This document shows, in pieces, positions 13,909 to 24,185 of a stretch of 64,000 bases of DNA. Position 1 is the first letter of the stretch, and every line of letters starts with the position of its first letter. Under the pieces are notes generated by a model. It saw nothing but the letters and a program-made list of their open reading frames with translations, had not been told where the DNA came from and did no database searches. The position numbers were made by a program, and so were the translations under genes. Source of the DNA: Pteria penguin (taxonomy: Eukaryota > Mollusca > Bivalvia > Pterioida > Pteriidae); assembly GCA_035048485.1 (NCBI GenBank), contig CM068584.1, forward strand, positions 69,290,637 through 69,354,636, written 5' to 3'.

Positions 13909-14140
13909 AGGTTGATATTGTATGGAGAATTAGTGGTAACGAACGGAGAAATTTGGTCGTATAACACGGGTGGTCGTATTATACAGGTTGATATAGTATG
14001 GAGAATTAGTGGTAATGAACAGAGACGTTGTCGTATAATACAGGTGGTCGTATTATACAGGTTGACATAGTATGGAGAATTAGTGGTAATGAACAGATAA
14101 ATGTGGTCGTGTAGCACGGGTGGTCGTATTATACAGGTGG
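13909..14140 (+). repeat. 74-76-bp tandem repeat, 3 copies
   Basis: Units start with AGGTTGATAT at 13909, 13985 and 14059 and end in GGTGGTCGTATTATAC. The same family, reverse-complemented and with 77-bp spacing, is found at 20470-20690. Confidence 0.9.
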
Positions 14141-14278
14141 TCTTTAAAGCAGGTTTGACTGTTCGCACTCCTTAAGTCATCACTACGTACATGTACATAT
14201 GATAATTCATTGCATTACGATCTTCCCAGTCGGACGCATGCTATATCAACTTTCTTGTTCTGACAAGGAATTCATTTC

Positions 14279-14279
<1 letters not shown>

Positions 14280-14313
<34 letters not shown>
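14280..14313. repeat. Poly-A run
   Basis: About 34 consecutive A residues followed by GAAAAGAG. No SINE or LINE body is recognisable immediately to the left, so I do not call it a retrotransposon tail. Confidence 0.85.
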
Positions 14314-14315
<2 letters not shown>

Positions 14316-14364
14316 AAAGAGTAGTATATTTTAGCGCTAAACTGAAGCATCTTACAGTATTATA

Positions 14365-14529
14365 TACACCGTTCCACATTTCAGCATAGAAAGCGATGTT
14401 TAGCGGATTTTTGATTGTTATACTTTTGACGTCATAATCAAATGTCGGACTTGTCCAACCTTGCATGACGTCATCATAGTCAGATTTTGCGCTAAAGTGC
14501 TTGACTTTTGACGAAAGTGGAACGGTGTA
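14365..14529. mobile_element. Foldback element 1 (inverted repeat)
   Basis: TACACCGTTCCAC at 14365-14377 is perfectly inverted at 14517-14529, with imperfect continuation (ATTT versus CTTT). The interior holds two perfect TGACGTCA sites, 14427-14434 and 14466-14473. The structure suggests a miniature inverted-repeat element, but I could not establish a target-site duplication. Confidence 0.55.
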
Positions 14530-14761
14530 TTGCTTGTCAGAATGTATCGCTTTCATTTTAAGCCCTGACAGGCATAAAATGAAAGAAAGTTAACGTAATT
14601 TAAAATCTGGTAATTAGGTCTTTTCGTTATACAGAATTATTTCCTATATGAGCGGGTATCTGACGTCAAACCATTGTGACGTCAGTCAGTTCTATGGAAA
14701 CTGGTGTAAAATTACGGGAAATGATATAGAAATTATATGACGTCACACTGCTTTGACGTCA
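14427..14761. promoter_or_regulatory. Cluster of six perfect TGACGTCA palindromes
   Basis: Sites are at 14427, 14466, 14661, 14677, 14738 and 14754. TGACGTCA is the full cAMP-response element recognised by CREB/ATF bZIP factors. All six lie in the two foldback elements. Regulatory activity is not shown by the sequence. Confidence 0.5.
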
Positions 14762-14806
14762 GATACCTGCTCATATGGGTAATAATTCTGTATAAGGAAA
14801 AGACCC
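14617..14806. mobile_element. Foldback element 2 with long inverted arms
   Basis: Arms of about 54 bp (14617-14670 and 14752-14806) are inverted copies with only a few mismatches, both containing TATACAGAATTATT and GTATCTGACGTCAAA. Pairing continues inward to the second pair of TGACGTCA sites. It lies about 90 bp from foldback element 1, and diverged related sequence occurs at 45812-46010. Confidence 0.8.
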
Positions 14807-14817
14807 AATGAGAATAT

Positions 14818-15097
14818 TTCACAAACGTTTAGATGATCCAGATTCGTGATTTGTCATGAGGTATACTCCTCGGGATTTATCTTCAATTTCTAAGTAAAAT
14901 CTTATTTTTTAGTCTTTTGTTTTACCATGATTTTTATCTTAAATGAGAAAATAATGAAATATATATATAATCTATGTATACTTTTTCAAATGTGGATTTC
15001 AAAATATTTATAACAGTATTTGTAAAACATTACTGAAAAATTGCATTATGGCCTAGGATAAAACCAAAGTCATAGCCCCTCATGCATTCTGAATCTC
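14818..15097 (+). repeat. Dispersed repeat D, copy 1
   Basis: Contains GATGATCCAGA, GGGATTTATCTTCA, TTTCTAAGTAAAATCTTAT and GATAAAACCAAAGTC. These words recur around 48632-49140, partly inverted. No coding capacity; family unknown. Confidence 0.6.
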
Positions 15098-15260
15098 CAA
15101 TGGCGGATTTAGAGAGGGCCCGGGAGGCCCCCCCCCCCCCCTTTTGGTCACATATTTACTGGTAAAAATCCAGATTTTGCACCAAAAATGGCTGAGAAGT
15201 TTGGCTAATACCCATTTAACGCCCCCCCCCCCTTTTTCGGAAATCCTGGATCCGCCACTG
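15098..15260 (-). mobile_element. Complete GGATCC-end terminal-inverted-repeat element
   Basis: The ends CAATGGCGGATTTAG and CTGGATCCGCCACTG are imperfect inverted repeats. The element is flanked on both sides by ATCTC (15093-15097 and 15261-15265), a 5-bp target-site duplication. It carries C runs at 15130 and 15223. At 163 bp with no ORF it is non-autonomous. The CAGTG-type end recalls hAT elements, but that assignment is tentative. Confidence 0.85.
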
Positions 15261-15775
15261 ATCTCTTCCGCCTTTACTCATAAAAGAATGCTGCAATATG
15301 TAAAACTCAAAAGGAATACATACAGTGAAATTGTCCCATTCTTCAAATGCAATTATCATTTTGTGTCAACCATTTCATGTTACTCGTCCCTTTAAACTGA
15401 AATTCGTACTTTGCCCTCCGGTATCACTTACGATAAAATTATTGTATTATTAGTGTTATTATTGTGGTATTTTTAAATTGATTGATTGATTTATTTATCT
15501 ATTTATTTATATTTGCCTTTTTACTATAGGACTTTGTGCATAGATAAATCGAAATTATCCCTGACAACATCGAAGTCAACGCAGAGAAAATGTTTATTAT
15601 ATGTACATTATATGTAAATGTTGGAAAATCTCGGATCAAAATACCTTGGTCATGATTTACAAACTTAAATTATATTCAGCAAAATATTTCTCTTCCTTGG
15701 ATCTAAAAAGAAAGATATTACCCCCAAACCCCATCTCCCTGATCTCCCATAGGAATTTTTCATAATTTCAACATC
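15261..15775. other. Non-coding spacer
   Basis: AT-rich sequence with a short TTTATTTAT stretch near 15490. No gene or repeat array is supportable. Confidence 0.45.
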
Positions 15776-17150
15776 TACGATCCGAAAGAGAATCCCACGA
15801 AAGCCTCCCCACCCACGACAGATACCCACCTCCATGATCCGCCAGTGAGCCCCATATTTACGTCTCCCTCTCTTGCCGACCCACGACCCGCGACTTGACC
15901 GTTTAATTACCACCCCCCCCTCCCCCAGAAAAATACTTTCACGATCCGCCACACAGTTGCCACCACATACCAAACTCAAAGATCCGGCAATGAATCCTTT
16001 TGTTACCTTCACATATCCACCTCCGTGATCCGCTACTGAATCCCTTCATAATCTCCACGATCCGCCAATGAAAACCTTAATTACCCCCAATTACCCACCT
16101 CCAAGATCCGCCAGTAAATTCCTTCATTCTTTCACGACCCGCTACTGAATCCCTTCATAACCTCCACGATCCGCCAATGAAAACCTTAATTACCCCCCAA
16201 TTATCCACCTCCACGATCCGCCGATGAATCCTTTCATTACCCCCACGCACGTATCTCCACTGACGCTATTGATTACCCTTACATACCCACCTCCACGATC
16301 CGCCATTGCATCCCTTAATTACCCTTACATACCCACCTCCATGATCCGCCATTCGATCCCTTAATTACCCTTACATACCCACCTCCATGATCCGCCATTC
16401 GATCCCTTAATTACCCTTACATACCCACCTCCATGATCCGCCATTCGATCCCTTAATTACCCTTACATACCCACCTCCATGATCCGCCATTCGATCCCTT
16501 AATTACCCTTACATACCCACCTCCATGATCCGCCATTCGATCCCTTAATTACCCTTACATACCCACCTCCATGATCCGCCATTCGATCCCTTAATTACCC
16601 TTACATACCCATCTCCATGATCCGCCATTCGATCCCTTAATTACCCTTACATACCCATCTCCATGATCCGCCATTCGATCCCTTAATTACCCTTACATAC
16701 CCACCTCCATGATCCGCCATTCGATCCCTTAATTACCCTTACATACCCACCTCCATGATCCGCCATTCGATCCTTTAATTACCCTTACATACCCACCTCC
16801 ATGATCCGCCATTCGATCCCTTAATTACCCTTACATACCCACCTCCATGATCCGCCATTCGATCCTTTAATTACCCTTACATACCCACCTCCATGATCCG
16901 CCATTCGATCCCTTAATTACCCTTACATACCCACCTCCATGATCCGCCATTCGATCCCTTAATTACCCTTACATACCCACCTCCATGATCCGCCATTCGA
17001 TCCCTTAATTACCCTTACATACATACCCATCTCCATGATCCGCCATTCGATCCCTTAATTACCCTTACATACCCATCTCCATGATCCGCCATTCGATCCC
17101 TTAATTACCCTTACATACCCATCTCCATGATCCGCCATTTGAATCCCTTG
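15776..17150. repeat. 46-bp satellite array with a degenerate left flank
   Basis: From about 16263 to 17145 there are roughly 19 near-identical 46-bp units containing CCATGATCCGCCATTCGATC, CCTTAATTACCC and TTACATACCCACCT. The left part (15776-16262) holds diverged units that still carry GATCCGCCA. A duplicated ACAT near 17020 is one of the few indels. GATCCGCCA is also the end sequence of the terminal-inverted-repeat element finishing at 15260. Confidence 0.95.
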
Positions 17151-17720
17151 ATTACAGCTCTACCGTGATCCGCCATTGGATTCTTTCGATCGCGCGGTAG
17201 ATCAAAGTACGTTTTTTGATTTTCCGCCGATTGATTTATGACGCGTCGATTGATCACTTTATAAATCGATTGAATCTCTCTGGTCTTAATTTAACGCTAC
17301 CTAGCAACGCAACAACCCGTATGACAGCGGGGCAGCGACGCCGTCGCGCATTGCACAAAAACAAAAAAATTCTGCATCAGTATCTTTCGCCTGCGAATTG
17401 CCACAGCTTCAAGTCTAATGGGAGTTCAAATTTCAAGGAATTCTCTGTTTCTTTTAGACTTCAAAAGATTTATTCTTGGTTTATAGCAAATCGGTTGATG
17501 TAAGGAGCCTGGTAAACACATCAAATCTCGCGAGATCAGAAGCGGCGTGGTTTTGTAGAAGGGACCAGTATTAACGCATGGGAAGACGTCAATCCGAGCG
17601 CGGAATTAACGACTTTGGCAAATTGCGACAAACTCGAAGTATCTAATTATAAACAAACTTTCTGTCGAATTAGCGGCTGTAGAAAATTCTGTGATTTACC
17701 CGTACAGACCTCGGGAAACT
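17151..17720. other. CpG-richer non-coding segment
   Basis: More CpG than the surroundings, with GATCGCGCGG, GACGCCGTCGCGC and CTCGCGAG words. A 95-codon + frame (17216-17503) has arginine- and lysine-rich stretches but no domain I recognise and no clear exon signals. It could include a promoter or first exon of a neighbouring gene. Confidence 0.35.
17525..17536. promoter_or_regulatory. ATCTCGCGAGAT palindrome
   Basis: A perfect 12-bp palindrome with the core TCTCGCGAGA, a motif known from animal CpG promoters and linked to ZBTB33-type binding. It lies in the CpG-richer segment. No transcript is visible to attach it to. Confidence 0.35.
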
Positions 17721-19462
17721 TCGTTCGTCCTCGGCCACCAAATTATTATGTAAGCATATTATTTGAAAAGTACATAAAAAGATAATATAACAGTACTTTG
17801 TGGGGAGACTGGAGGAAGTCTAGTGAAAGGATGTGTCACGTGGCCTGGTCTGACTTGCTGGCGATGCATGTGGTCTGAAATATCGGACTACGTTTAGGTC
17901 AAAGCATAGTAATTCCATTTCCCATAGGGTCCCATGTTAAATTACCGAACTTCCAGCAAGATTTACACAACATCCTACATTTTAACGTTATATAATCCAC
18001 ATATCGAAATGTTTGTCAGACCCTCCTCTATCAGAATTTTAACAGTTTACCATAGGTTATCCACCTTAATTTCGAGAAAATCATGCTGGAAGGGGGATAC
18101 CCACAAAAATTGGCCAAAATTCAAATGTAAACAACCACCCCTTTTTAGGGCATTAAATTTTTACACTAGCGAAATGAGATAAAAATTCATGATTTTACAG
18201 CAGAATCTATCTTTATTTATACATAGATCAACTAATTTCATCCAATCACAGCTCCTAATACATTGAAATAGTAGTCCCTCTCTCCCTACACCACATCAGC
18301 CAATCACGGCTCTCGTTAATTACCTTTCTTTGACCTTTACGATTTGTGTCTTCCCGTGGAGAGGATCTTTTGACTACTTACATTTCATTTCAGCGTTGTT
18401 ATTATACAAAAGTACTTGTTCCTGAACGATAATGGAGACAAAAGTCTTGTAGCAAAATGAGTAGCAAAATAGAGAAAGATTCGATTATTTCAATTCCGGA
18501 GTTCAGACTCAAGTCTCCTGCTTTCACAATATTTCTGTCATATTTTGATATAAACAGGAGGGAACCATCCTTCTGACCACAGTGGTGACATCCAGGAATC
18601 GAATTTGGACCCCCGTGCACTTGACAGCCTTGTCTGCCGCAATGCCCGACCCAAGCATACGACTTGAGTCTGAATTCCTCCTATAGATAGAATCGACGAG
18701 AAATTTAAAAAAAAATCGAAAAACGTTCGTCTGACGTCGATGGTTTTGGAATGGCTGTGATACACTAGAGTTTGAATACGGAGTATCGCAACTACTCAAA
18801 TCCTGTCACGGTTTGCATTTAGTCATCTACCAAATCCAATGTTCTCGATGTGGGCACTTTTATGTGGGCAACTTACGTCATAATCATATGACGTCATAAC
18901 AATCACAAAGTGCGCGTGTATGTTGACGTTATTTTAGTTGCCATATTCCGTATTCCAAGGTTATGTGTCTAGAAAAAAGCACGGACGTACGGACAGCGGT
19001 TGTAATTACTGAGTTGAAACAATACCATCTTGTGAACGGAGATCCATGACCTTATGGCTGTTTCATTATGCGAAGAGACAAAGCACAAAAGTACTGTCTT
19101 TTTCTAACTTTAAGACAGCACCATAAAGGTGGAAAGGAAAGGGAGAGGGGGGTGATATTGGCGAATCTTAGATAGTACCTTACTTTATAACGTCATAAAA
19201 AAGACTGATAAATGACTTATGAAACTTAAGACCTTACTCATTAGAATTGAGAACAAAGAAATTGAAATAAACAAAAAATTTGTTAATAGAATACAACTCA
19301 CAATTCACTTTGTCGTTCATTTGTCCACATCCAAATGAAAAGGCTTCTATATCGGAAAGTTCCACAAAAACAAGCGATCATAAACATTCTGTAGCCGGAT
19401 TTTTTCATGGTTATTTTTTTTTTTATTTTATATTTTGAATTCTAATTTGAATCCAACGGTCC
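17721..19462. other. Non-coding spacer
   Basis: Contains a TGACGTCA at 18889-18896 inside a 12-bp palindrome and a possible decayed tRNA-like B box on the minus strand near 18598. Small overlapping minus frames at 18400-18800 show no domain and are not called. Confidence 0.45.
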
Positions 19463-19593
19463 GGCCGATGACCTTTTTCAAGAAAACATGAGCTTAATAT
19501 AATATAATATATATATATACTGTATAGAAATTACATAGAGCCAAGTTGTGATAAAATTTTAAGTTCATGTTTTCTTGAAAAAGGCCATCAGCC
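19463..19593. mobile_element. 34-bp inverted repeat, foldback or retroelement remnant
   Basis: Arms 19463-19496 and 19560-19593 match at 31 of 34 positions when inverted; both contain CCTTTTTCAAGAAAACATGA in that sense. The loop includes a TA-rich stretch. The right arm continues into CAGCCAAAACGTTGAAAC, resembling the GCCGAAACGTTG words near ends of some animal retroelements such as Penelope-like ones. That link is a weak inference. Confidence 0.5.
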
Positions 19594-19968
19594 AAAACGT
19601 TGAAACAGAGCAACAAGTACAATATTTATTGCATTCCCTAATAAGAATATTTTAACTGATTACTAATTTAAATAATTTAGTTATCAATAGGGTCAGTAAG
19701 AGAATAGGGCCATGCAGCCTCTATTGAACTCGTTCCTTATGACTTCGACAAAGCTATAAGCCTCTTGACTTTGTTATCATCTGACAATGTTTCCTATCCG
19801 GTGCTATTTACCGAAAATTCTGCTCTTTGGTAAGTCTGGATTGGGGGGGGGGGGTCTCAATACCTCTGTCATTGAATTAAAATTGCACAATGCATTTACA
19901 CTTTTCAATGGACAGTCTAAATAAATGTAAAATATTTTAGAGGTGTAATTTTCCTTTTTAGGGACAAG
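19594..19968. other. Non-coding spacer
   Basis: No gene visible. A G run lies near 19843-19854. Confidence 0.4.
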
Positions 19969-20216
19969 CTGTAATGATTAAGCGCTTGTGTCCTATGACT
20001 TATTTGTAATTATTATAGTCATTTATGCTTGTTTTAATTTCACAAATTACAAATAAGTCATAGGACACTTGACTTGTGGCGCCGACGGTCCGGAGTCGAT
20101 TCCCGGATTGCGCTACCATGTTTAAGAGTTGGTCACCGCCTGGTTCCATGTCGCAAAATAACTGGAAAAAAGAGAAAGAAAAGAAAACGTGAAACATCAA
20201 TCAACAATTCAATCAA
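19969..20216 (+). mobile_element. tRNA-derived SINE (family B), interrupted copy
   Basis: Left part ends in TAATGATTAAGCGCTTG. The right part continues GACTTGTGGCGCCGACGG, a B-box-like GAGTCGATTCC, CCATGTCGCAAAATAACTG and a tail of ATCAATCAACA. Compared with the intact copy at 30523-30692, the tRNA-like head is split by about 80 bp of unrelated hairpin sequence at 19988-20068. Confidence 0.75.
19988..20068. repeat. Perfect 23-bp inverted repeat inserted in the SINE head
   Basis: 19988-20010 is the exact reverse complement of 20046-20068 (left arm GTGTCCTATGACTTATTTGT plus AAT), separated by 35 bp. The DNA or an RNA copy could form a stable hairpin. Confidence 0.9.
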
Positions 20217-20469
20217 CCACTCTCCCCCTCCTCATTACATTATTCCTGTACAGTCTCGCGATTTTCCATTTCAATTAAAATGCACGATAATTACACGTCG
20301 TATACTTTTACAAAGCGTCTAAAAGGGGGGGGGGGGATTTAGGTTCGATTCCCAGACCTTGCCACTACCTTAAAGAAGTAGGAACTTCCGTCTTTCATGT
20401 ATGACGAGAAAATTTTTGAAATCAAATGAACTGTATGGAGAACAAAAACAATAACAGTCAAAATTGCTG

Positions 20470-20690
20470 TAAAGACCACCTGTATAAAGCGACCACCTGA
20501 CTTTAACAACCATCTTCCTTTGTTCCTTACTACTTAGTTGTCAATACAATATCAACCTGTATAAAGCGACCATCTGTCTTAAACAACCATTAATCTCCGT
20601 TCCTTACTACTGAGCTTTCAATTCAGTATCAACCTGTATAAAGCGACCACCTGTCTTTAACATCCATCTTCCTCTGTTACTTGCTACTTA
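20470..20690 (-). repeat. 77-bp tandem repeat, about 3 copies
   Basis: TGTATAAAGCGACCA recurs at 20481, 20558 and 20635. In reverse complement the units read AGGTTGATA..GGTGGTCGCTTTATAC and align with the 13909-14140 array, so both are one dispersed tandem family in opposite orientation. Confidence 0.85.
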
Positions 20691-21207
20691 ATTTGACGGT
20701 ACACCCATGCTATATTGATGAAAACCCCTCCTCCTTCTGGATTCCAAATGCAATACTGGGAATAATCGTAATTTGTGCGGGGCATATGCTGTCTTTGAAC
20801 ATACCACACGCACCGCCCGATACCGAATCAACTTCAAACTTACCAAGTTGCTGGTGATAATTTATACGAAGATTTATATGCACACGTGCATACTTGCACG
20901 TGCATTCAGGTATAAAGGTGTGTATTGAATTGCATGGATGCACGTGTCGTCTCTAGGTCAAGGTCAATAGGTCACCACCACACACAGTATCATTTTAAAC
21001 ATCCCAGGCTCTCAGGCTGATCTGTTGGTTTGAACGTTCAAGAAACGTGTATTTCTAAAGTAATTCTTTACTTTTAGATTAAAGTATTCTACAAGATAAA
21101 TTTATCATATCTATAATATCGGAATAAAACGAGATCTGCCGAGAGGATAAGGAAAACTCAATGAATTCATACAGGCTTTGGTAATGACTAAACCCCCGCC
21201 ACCAGCG
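20691..21207. other. Non-coding spacer
   Basis: Contains a CACGTGCATACTTGCACGTG palindrome-like stretch near 20884. No coding signal is supportable. Confidence 0.4.
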
Positions 21208-21494
21208 GTCAAACATACAGACAGACTGACAAATATACAGAAAGATAGACATACACAGACATGCATACAGAAAGACACAGACAGACAGACAGGCAGATAT
21301 ACAGACAGATAGACATACACAGACATGCATACAGAAAGACAGGCATACAGACAGACAGACAGGCAGATATATAGAAAGATAGACATACACAGACATGCAT
21401 ACAGACAGACACACAGGCAGACAGACAGGCAGATATACAGAAATACAGACATACACAGAGATGCATACAGAATGACAGGCATACAGACAGACAG
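21208..21494. repeat. Composite ACAG/ATAC microsatellite with longer periodicity
   Basis: Runs of ACAGACAG and GATAGACATACACAGAC alternate in larger blocks (GACATACACAGACATGCATA occurs at 21246, 21313 and 21382, with a GAGATGC variant at 21447). The cysteine/serine/valine-rich minus-strand frames across it are repeat translations, not proteins. Confidence 0.9.
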
Positions 21495-21796
21495 AAACTT
21501 TTAAATGGAAAACCCTAGGAAAAATCTTCCTGAAACATATGATCTTATGATACCTGTACATGAAAACTAAAAATTTCCGGAAAAAAGAGGGGGGGGGGGG
21601 TGTCGTAGAGACCGACAATTTAATACACAAACTTGAAAAAGTAAAAATGTAAAAGAGAACAAAATTGAAATGGTCAATGGAATACCTAAAAAGAAACTTA
21701 TTGAAACGTGTAAGTTGGTGATATGTACAGGAGGTGGGGATAATCTAGATCCACATAGGATTCTACCAGCGTATCCCACATAGGTAATCTCTCGGT
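21495..21796. other. Non-coding spacer
   Basis: A G run near 21590 and otherwise unremarkable AT-rich DNA. Confidence 0.4.
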
Positions 21797-22195
21797 CACT
21801 GATTACAGGTACTGTCATTGATTACAGGTACTGTCATTGATTACAGGTACTGCCAATGATTACAGGTACGGTCACTGATTACAGGTACTGTCATTGATTA
21901 CAGGTAAAATCACTGATTACAGGTAAAATCACTGATTACAGGTATGGTCATTGATTACAGGTACTGTCATTGATTACAGGTAAAATCACTGATTACAGGT
22001 ACGGTCATTGATTACAGGTACGGTCATTGATTACAGGTACGGGTTCTGATTACAGGTAAGATCACTGATTACATGTTCAGTCACTGATTACAGGTACGGT
22101 CATTGATTACAGGTACGGTCACTTATTACAGGTAAGAATACTGATTACAGGTAGGGTCATTGATTACAGGCACAATCACTGATTACATGTATGTA
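21797..22195. repeat. 19-bp minisatellite, about 20 copies
   Basis: GATTACAGGTACTGTCATT recurs with a 19-bp step (21801, 21820 and onward), with variants GGTAAAATCACT and GGTACGGTCATT. Confidence 0.95.
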
Positions 22196-22275
22196 GCCTG
22201 ATGAAAACTGAAACTTTTCGCGGTTTTGCAACAACACATGACAAATAACAATATTTGGATTTTCTTCTTCTTCTT

Positions 22276-22915
22276 TTTTGACAAGTTGACACAATGTTCT
22301 GACAAGTAGACACAGTGTTCTGACAAGTAGACACAATACCCTGACAAGTAGGCATAATGCTCTGACAAGTAGACACTATGTCATGAGAAGTAGACAAAAT
22401 ACCCTGACAAGTAGACACTATGCCCTGACAAATAGACATAATACCCTGACAAATAGACACTATGCCCTGACAAATAGGCACAATACCCTGACAAGTAGAC
22501 ACAATGACCGGACAAGTAGACGTAATGACCGGACAAGTAGACCTAATGCTCTAACAAGTAGAGACAATGCCCTGACAAGTAGACACTAAGCCCTGACAAG
22601 TAGACACAATACCCTGACAAGTAGACACAATGACCGGACAAATAGACCTAATGCTCTGACAAGTGGACACAATGCCCAGACAAGTAGACACAATGCCCTG
22701 ACAAGTAGACCTAATGCTCTGACAAGTAGACACAATGCCCTGACAATTGGACACTATGCCCTGACAAGTGGATAAAATGTCCTGACAAGTAGACCTAATG
22801 CTCTGACAAGTAGACACAATGCCCTGACAAGTGGACACTGTGCCCTGACAAGTGGATAAAATGCCCTGACAAGTGGACACAAGTAGACATAATATCTCAC
22901 AAGTTGACACAATAA
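22276..22915. repeat. 21-bp minisatellite, about 30 copies
   Basis: Unit ACAAGTAGACACAATGCCCT plus G. Since 21 is divisible by 3, all phases can stay open: the minus strand gives a repeating seven-residue CQGIVST pattern over 119 codons and the + strand a TSRHNAL pattern. No start context or flanking exon supports a gene. Confidence 0.95.
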
Positions 22916-24085
22916 TCTAAAAAGTGGCTGACTGAAATATACCACCACAAATAAAAAAGAAAGAAAAAGAAAGGGAAAAAAGGAGAAAGAAAGAAAAAGA
23001 AAGGGAAAAAAGAGAAGGAAAGAAAATGAAATACTTGGTATTTTTTCACCTTAGTACTGACGAGTTACGTAACGATGCCCACTTCCGTCGCTAGGGGTCG
23101 CGCAGGCGATACATGTATACACGTATAATATACACATCCCCCCTTTTTATGAGCGTACCACGTGTTACCTGCTTGTTTAGTCGTGGTGTGTATTCCAGGA
23201 ATTTATCTTAATCCCCGATGTAAAGTAATTTAATTCATGAATTACATGTTTTTATCTGTGTCAGAGATTGTGTGGGAAATTCCATATCGACTGCCCCATT
23301 CCTACAGTTCCCGTTTCCTTTCTTCTCCGCTCGTATAATGCATCTTGAGAATGTTTTGTTTGTTTATTCATACGTACAAGTCATGACGTTATGGTGTGTG
23401 TATGATCTTTGTTTAAGACTGAATTGAATTTGAATTTAATAAAGATGTGGCATGACATCTTCTTCCATAAATAACGTCAGTATTCTTTCTCTTAACCCAT
23501 TCGTCTCTCTCTCTCCCCCTCTCTCTCGTTGTTGTTGCTTTGTTTTTGGTTTTTGTTTGTTTGTATTTTTATTTGGGGGTGTTGTGTGTGTTTGTTTGTT
23601 TGTTTGTTGTTGTTTTTTGTTTTAGGGGGTTTGTTTTTGTTTAGTTTTGGGGGGGTTTTTGGGGGGGGTTGTTCTTTTTTTGGATGTTCTTTTTTTATCT
23701 GTCTACTTTATTTATTTATCATTATTTTTTGTTTGTTTTTTTTCTTTTTGTTTCTTTAAAATGAATTGTAATTTGATCTCCCAATCAATAGTTGTGAAAT
23801 CTATTCCCCGAGGGTTACTCCCCTTGTAATTATAGATCTATACCTAGGGTCTTATCATCCAGGTAAAAGGCTTGATAGACCCCTTCTCTACAACAAAAAT
23901 AAATAACATAAGAAAAAAATGTTATAAAAAGTAAATGGTGTGAAACCCATAAAAGTATTAAAACAAAAGTGAAAATAATTTATATACAATATACCACAGG
24001 TAAAACAAATAAACTAAAACCAACGGGACAAAATTAGACAAAAGAAACAAAAACTCGAAACAGAAAGTAATCAATGAATCCCCCC
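22916..24085. other. Non-coding spacer with GT-rich stretch
   Basis: 23505-23760 is strongly T/G biased with CT, TTG and G-run tracts. A GAAA-rich stretch lies at 22953-23030. No gene is supportable. Confidence 0.45.
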
Positions 24086-24112
24086 TTCTCTCTCTCTCTC
24101 TCTCTCTCTCTC
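24086..24112. repeat. (CT)n microsatellite
   Basis: About thirteen CT units after a short C run. Confidence 0.9.
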
Positions 24113-24185
24113 CTCAAAGAAGTAAGATGGTGCACAGAGAATTATTTACTTTGTATAGTCATATTAAAATACATGTATTAACATC

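Noticed and set aside
21079..21630. 183-codon minus frame rich in CLSVCLSVC
   Set aside because: It comes from an ACAG/ATAC microsatellite. The cysteine and leucine pattern is a direct effect of the tetranucleotide.
22194..22215. CTGATGAAAACTGAAAC as a hammerhead ribozyme core
   Set aside because: The catalytic words are present, but the five bases between them cannot form stem II and no flanking stems I and III are evident.
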